Positions 61,909-64,000 of a stretch of 64,000 nt of DNA are shown in pieces; the first letter of the stretch is position 1, and the number at the start of each line of letters is the position of its first letter. Both the position numbers and the translations under genes were made by a program. Source of the stretch: Rufibacter glacialis (GTDB lineage: Bacteria; Bacteroidota; Bacteroidia; Cytophagales; Hymenobacteraceae). The notes beneath the pieces are model-generated. The model saw only the letters and a list, made by a program, of their open reading frames with translations. It did no database searches and had not been told where the DNA came from. The stretch spans positions 711,677-775,676 of the forward strand of contig NZ_VKKZ01000010.1 in assembly GCF_008271745.1 (NCBI RefSeq). Direction: 5' to 3'.

Positions 61909-62640
61909 CTACTTGCAGAACCGCTTGATCAAGGCATTGGCCTCGGCGTTGCCCAGTTCAAACGCCTTCTGCCAATCAGCGCAGGCTCCTTTGCGGTTTC
62001 TTTGGGTGTGCTTTAAAACCCCGCGGTTGTAGTAGGCCTGCACCATGTTGGGGTCTAGTTGGATGACCTTGTCATAATCTTCCATGGCTTGGGGGTATTG
62101 CTTCTGGCGCATGCGCAGGTTGGCCCGGTTCAGGTAAGCCACGGTGTAGTCTTCCTGCAGCGCAATGGCCTGGCTGAAATCCTGGGCGGCACCTTTCATG
62201 TCTTTCAGGCGGGCTCGGTTGAGGCCGCGGTTGTTGTAGGCTTTGGCGTAGTTGGGTTGGTTGTTGATGGCGTAGTTATAGTCTTCAATGGCTTGCCTGT
62301 ACTCTTTCCGGTTCTGCCTGATATCGCCCCTGAATTTATAGGATTCGGCATCTGTGGGCACCAGGGCAATGGCCTTGGTGAAATCAGCATACGCCCCGTC
62401 ATAGTCCTCCATCTCGTATTTGGCCACGCCGCGCAGGCGGTACAGGCTGCCGTCATCGGGCTTTTTGGCAATGGCGGCGTCATATTCCCGCACGGCCCCG
62501 CTGAAATCGTTTTTGCTGGCCCGCTCAAGGCCCTCGCGGTAGTGCGTTTTGGCTGTTTTACACCCCATTGCCCAGAACAGAAGGAACAGGCCGCACAGGT
62601 AGGGGAAAACCGAAGAAGGTTTAGAGGATAGTAGTTGCAT
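61909..62640 (-). CDS. TPR-repeat lipoprotein
   Basis: A 243-residue lipoprotein; ATG 62640 is preferred over an upstream TTG. Lipobox AMGC (Cys 27). Residues about 33-240 are about six tetratricopeptide repeats, each with the W/Y-x2-G-Y and A-P pattern (for example YREGLERASKNDFSGAVREY, YAINNQPNYAKAYNNRGLNR, YDKVIQLDPNMVQAYYNRGV). It is probably a periplasmic or outer-membrane scaffold for protein complexes. No partner is encoded next to it. Confidence 0.9.
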   Translation of the reverse strand: MQLLSSKPSSVFPYLCGLFLLFWAMGCKTAKTHYREGLERASKNDFSGAVREYDAAIAKKPDDGSLYRLRGVAKYEMEDYDGAYADFTKAIALVPTDAESYKFRGDIRQNRKEYRQAIEDYNYAINNQPNYAKAYNNRGLNRARLKDMKGAAQDFSQAIALQEDYTVAYLNRANLRMRQKQYPQAMEDYDKVIQLDPNMVQAYYNRGVLKHTQRNRKGACADWQKAFELGNAEANALIKRFCK

Positions 62641-62845
62641 AAGGAATACCAATTCCTGCTACATACTGATTTCAGTTCATATAGTTATAGAGAAATATTA
62701 GACCAGGGTTCAGGCGGCTCTCCAAGAGCAGGTTAGAGGGGGTGAAGAGAGCTTTGTTCCGGCTAAAAGCCGGAATAGGCCAGGGAAGGGAAGTGCCAGA
62801 TTTTAAGCAGAAAAACCTATCTTCCGTTCCTAAAGATCGCTTTCT

Positions 62846-63439
62846 ATGAAAATAACCTTTAAACTCCCGTTCTTCTTCACGTGCGTCTTCGGCCTTTTGG
62901 TGCTCATGGGGTGCACGGCCTCCCAGAACGCTGGCAGTGGTTCCGGGACCGCCGCCCAAAACCAGCCCACTCACACCACCGTGTACCTGGTACGGCACGC
63001 CGAGAAAGCACCTTCCTCGGGGGCGATGACCGATGACCCTGCTTTGTCAGAAGCGGGCAAGAAACGGGCTCAGGTGCTGCGGGAAACGTTGGCCGCCGCC
63101 CCGGTGAGCGCCATCTTCGCTACCAAATACAAACGCACCCAGGAAACGGTGCAGCCTCTGGCAACCCTCAAGAACGTGCCCGTTCAGCTATATGAGGCGC
63201 AGGACTACGCGGCCTTCGCCCAGAAAATAAAAGCGGAGCAGGCGGGTAAAACGGTGGTGGTGGCCGGGCACTCCAACACGGTGCTTCCCCTGATGGAAGC
63301 CCTGGGCGGTAAAAAGCCCCTGGCTGAGATCGCCGACCACCAGTATGACTACCTGTTCACGGTCACCCTGCGGGAAGGGCAAGAACCGGTGGTGAAGGTG
63401 CAGCAGTACGGGGAACCTTCTACCGCGCCCGCAAAATAG
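62846..63439 (+). CDS. SixA-like histidine phosphatase lipoprotein
   Basis: A 197-residue lipoprotein (lipobox LMGC, Cys 23). The RHG motif VYLVRHAEKAP carries the phospho-His, ATKYKRTQETVQPLA the second Arg and VVVAGHSNTV the proton-donor His. The form is close to SixA/PhoE phosphatases but exported, so it is more likely to hydrolyse a periplasmic phosphate ester than a phosphohistidine relay protein. A terminator follows. Confidence 0.85.
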   Translation: MKITFKLPFFFTCVFGLLVLMGCTASQNAGSGSGTAAQNQPTHTTVYLVRHAEKAPSSGAMTDDPALSEAGKKRAQVLRETLAAAPVSAIFATKYKRTQETVQPLATLKNVPVQLYEAQDYAAFAQKIKAEQAGKTVVVAGHSNTVLPLMEALGGKKPLAEIADHQYDYLFTVTLREGQEPVVKVQQYGEPSTAPAK

Positions 63440-63491
63440 AGTTCGGGAAAGCCAGAGTACGTACCGAGGGGCAACCCTAAATTCCCAAAAG

Positions 63492-63534
63492 AAATCGCCC
63501 TGGAAACAAGAAGCCGTTTCCAGGGCGATTTTTA
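63492..63534. terminator. Bidirectional terminator
   Basis: AAATCGCCCTGGAAAC (63492-63507) pairs with GTTTCCAGGGCGATTT (63516-63531), then TTATT. Confidence 0.92.
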
Positions 63535-63556
63535 TTAAAAGGATCTAAAAAGGAGC

Positions 63557-64000
63557 CTACACTTCAGCAACTTCTTGGGCAACGGGTTTCTCCCGCATGA
63601 ACAGCAGGTGCACCGCCAGCGCCAGACTGGACAGGACTAGCCCTACCGCCACCACGCCATCCCATTTCCAGAGGTGCCAGGCGTGGCTCGCGATAAAGGT
63701 GCCGGACGCCCCGCCAATAAAATAAGTGACCATGTACACGGTGTTAAGACGGTTGCGGGCCTCAGGCAAGATGGAGAAGATAAAGGATTGGTTCGCGATG
63801 TGGGTGGCCTGCAAACCCAGATCCAGGAGAATCACCCCAATCACCAGCCCCAGAATACTCTGACTGGACATTCCGAACACCAAATACGAAACCACAATCA
63901 TGGCCACGCTGATGGTAGTGACAGAGAAAGCGTTGCCTTTGTCGCTGAGGCGGCCCATGTACGCGGCGGCCAAGGCACCCCCCGCACCCACCAACCCGAA
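63557..64000 (-). CDS. MFS transporter, C-terminal part (5' end outside window)
   Basis: The frame stays open past the right edge (FGLVGAGGAL before the apparent start, which is a TTG Leu codon), so only the last 147 or so residues are seen. About four and a half transmembrane helices are present, with the loop AYMGRLSDKG matching the MFS inter-helix GRLSD motif and a later NRLNTVYMVTYFIGGASGT. It is the C-terminal half of a major-facilitator permease. The substrate is unknown. Confidence 0.82.
   Translation of the reverse strand, partial: FGLVGAGGALAAAYMGRLSDKGNAFSVTTISVAMIVVSYLVFGMSSQSILGLVIGVILLDLGLQATHIANQSFIFSILPEARNRLNTVYMVTYFIGGASGTFIASHAWHLWKWDGVVAVGLVLSSLALAVHLLFMREKPVAQEVAEV

Overview
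The window looks like a chromosomal segment of a Bacteroidota bacterium of the order Cytophagales, probably a Hymenobacteraceae member close to Rufibacter or Pontibacter. The order rests on a type IX secretion (T9SS) C-terminal sorting domain, the many lipoproteins, promoters of the TTTG/TAnnTTTG type, an SPFH/Arc-like pair, and S9/M28/M48 exopeptidases with signal peptides. The genus is a guess from gene content and moderately high GC. No rRNA, tRNA, CRISPR array, insertion sequence or phage gene was seen.

Layout. 1-2.5 kb: end of an OmpR-type response regulator, its histidine kinase and a PepSY-like lipoprotein. 2.7-5.4 kb: an SdiA-regulated-type propeller lipoprotein, an SPW membrane protein, and an SPFH (band 7) protein followed by an Arc-like ribbon-helix-helix protein. 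5.6-8.4 kb: myo-inositol-phosphate synthase, GtrA and a CDP-alcohol phosphatidyltransferase, together a likely inositol-lipid cluster. 8.7-15.9 kb, minus strand: alkaline-phosphatase-superfamily lipoprotein, a NamZ-type muramidase with a GH3 NagZ-type glucosaminidase, dienelactone hydrolase, PAP2 phosphatase and DUF2059. 16-22 kb: NudK-like Nudix hydrolase, two very hydrophilic proteins, LigD coupled to an SDR, and a CZB zinc-binding protein apparently cut by an in-frame stop. 22-27.5 kb: peptidases, a 3D-domain protein, a porin-like barrel, a DUF2383-like bundle protein and an orphan protein. 27.8-32.9 kb: a 1700-residue CARDB/CUB surface protein with a T9SS signal. 33-40 kb: Xaa-Pro aminopeptidase, M28 peptidase, SIMPL protein and DPP4-like S9 peptidase. 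40-54 kb: housekeeping genes (clpS, recR, fused GT2, PLP aminotransferase, heptose kinase, hemE, marC family, purK-purE-GNAT) mixed with a degenerate receiver, a barrel protein, a phosphatase and an exonuclease. 54-64 kb: a proline-rich secreted protein, dnaK, rluE, a VWA-like membrane protein, fabG, a TPR lipoprotein, a SixA-like phosphatase and the end of an MFS transporter.

Intergenic DNA is unusually structured. Nearly every gene end has a long, often perfect hairpin, including a 58-bp loopless palindrome. About 27 gaps or gap edges carry a degenerate ~30-bp element (GCCTGTTTTC-nnn-GAAAA-nnn-GGCCTAAAA) that I read in the same orientation whatever the direction of the neighbouring genes. 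That polarity is the most unusual signal in the window. Second is a pair of TGATATCA palindromes 11 bp apart upstream of the SPFH/RHH operon, a plausible autoregulatory operator. All comparisons were made by eye and no database search was possible.
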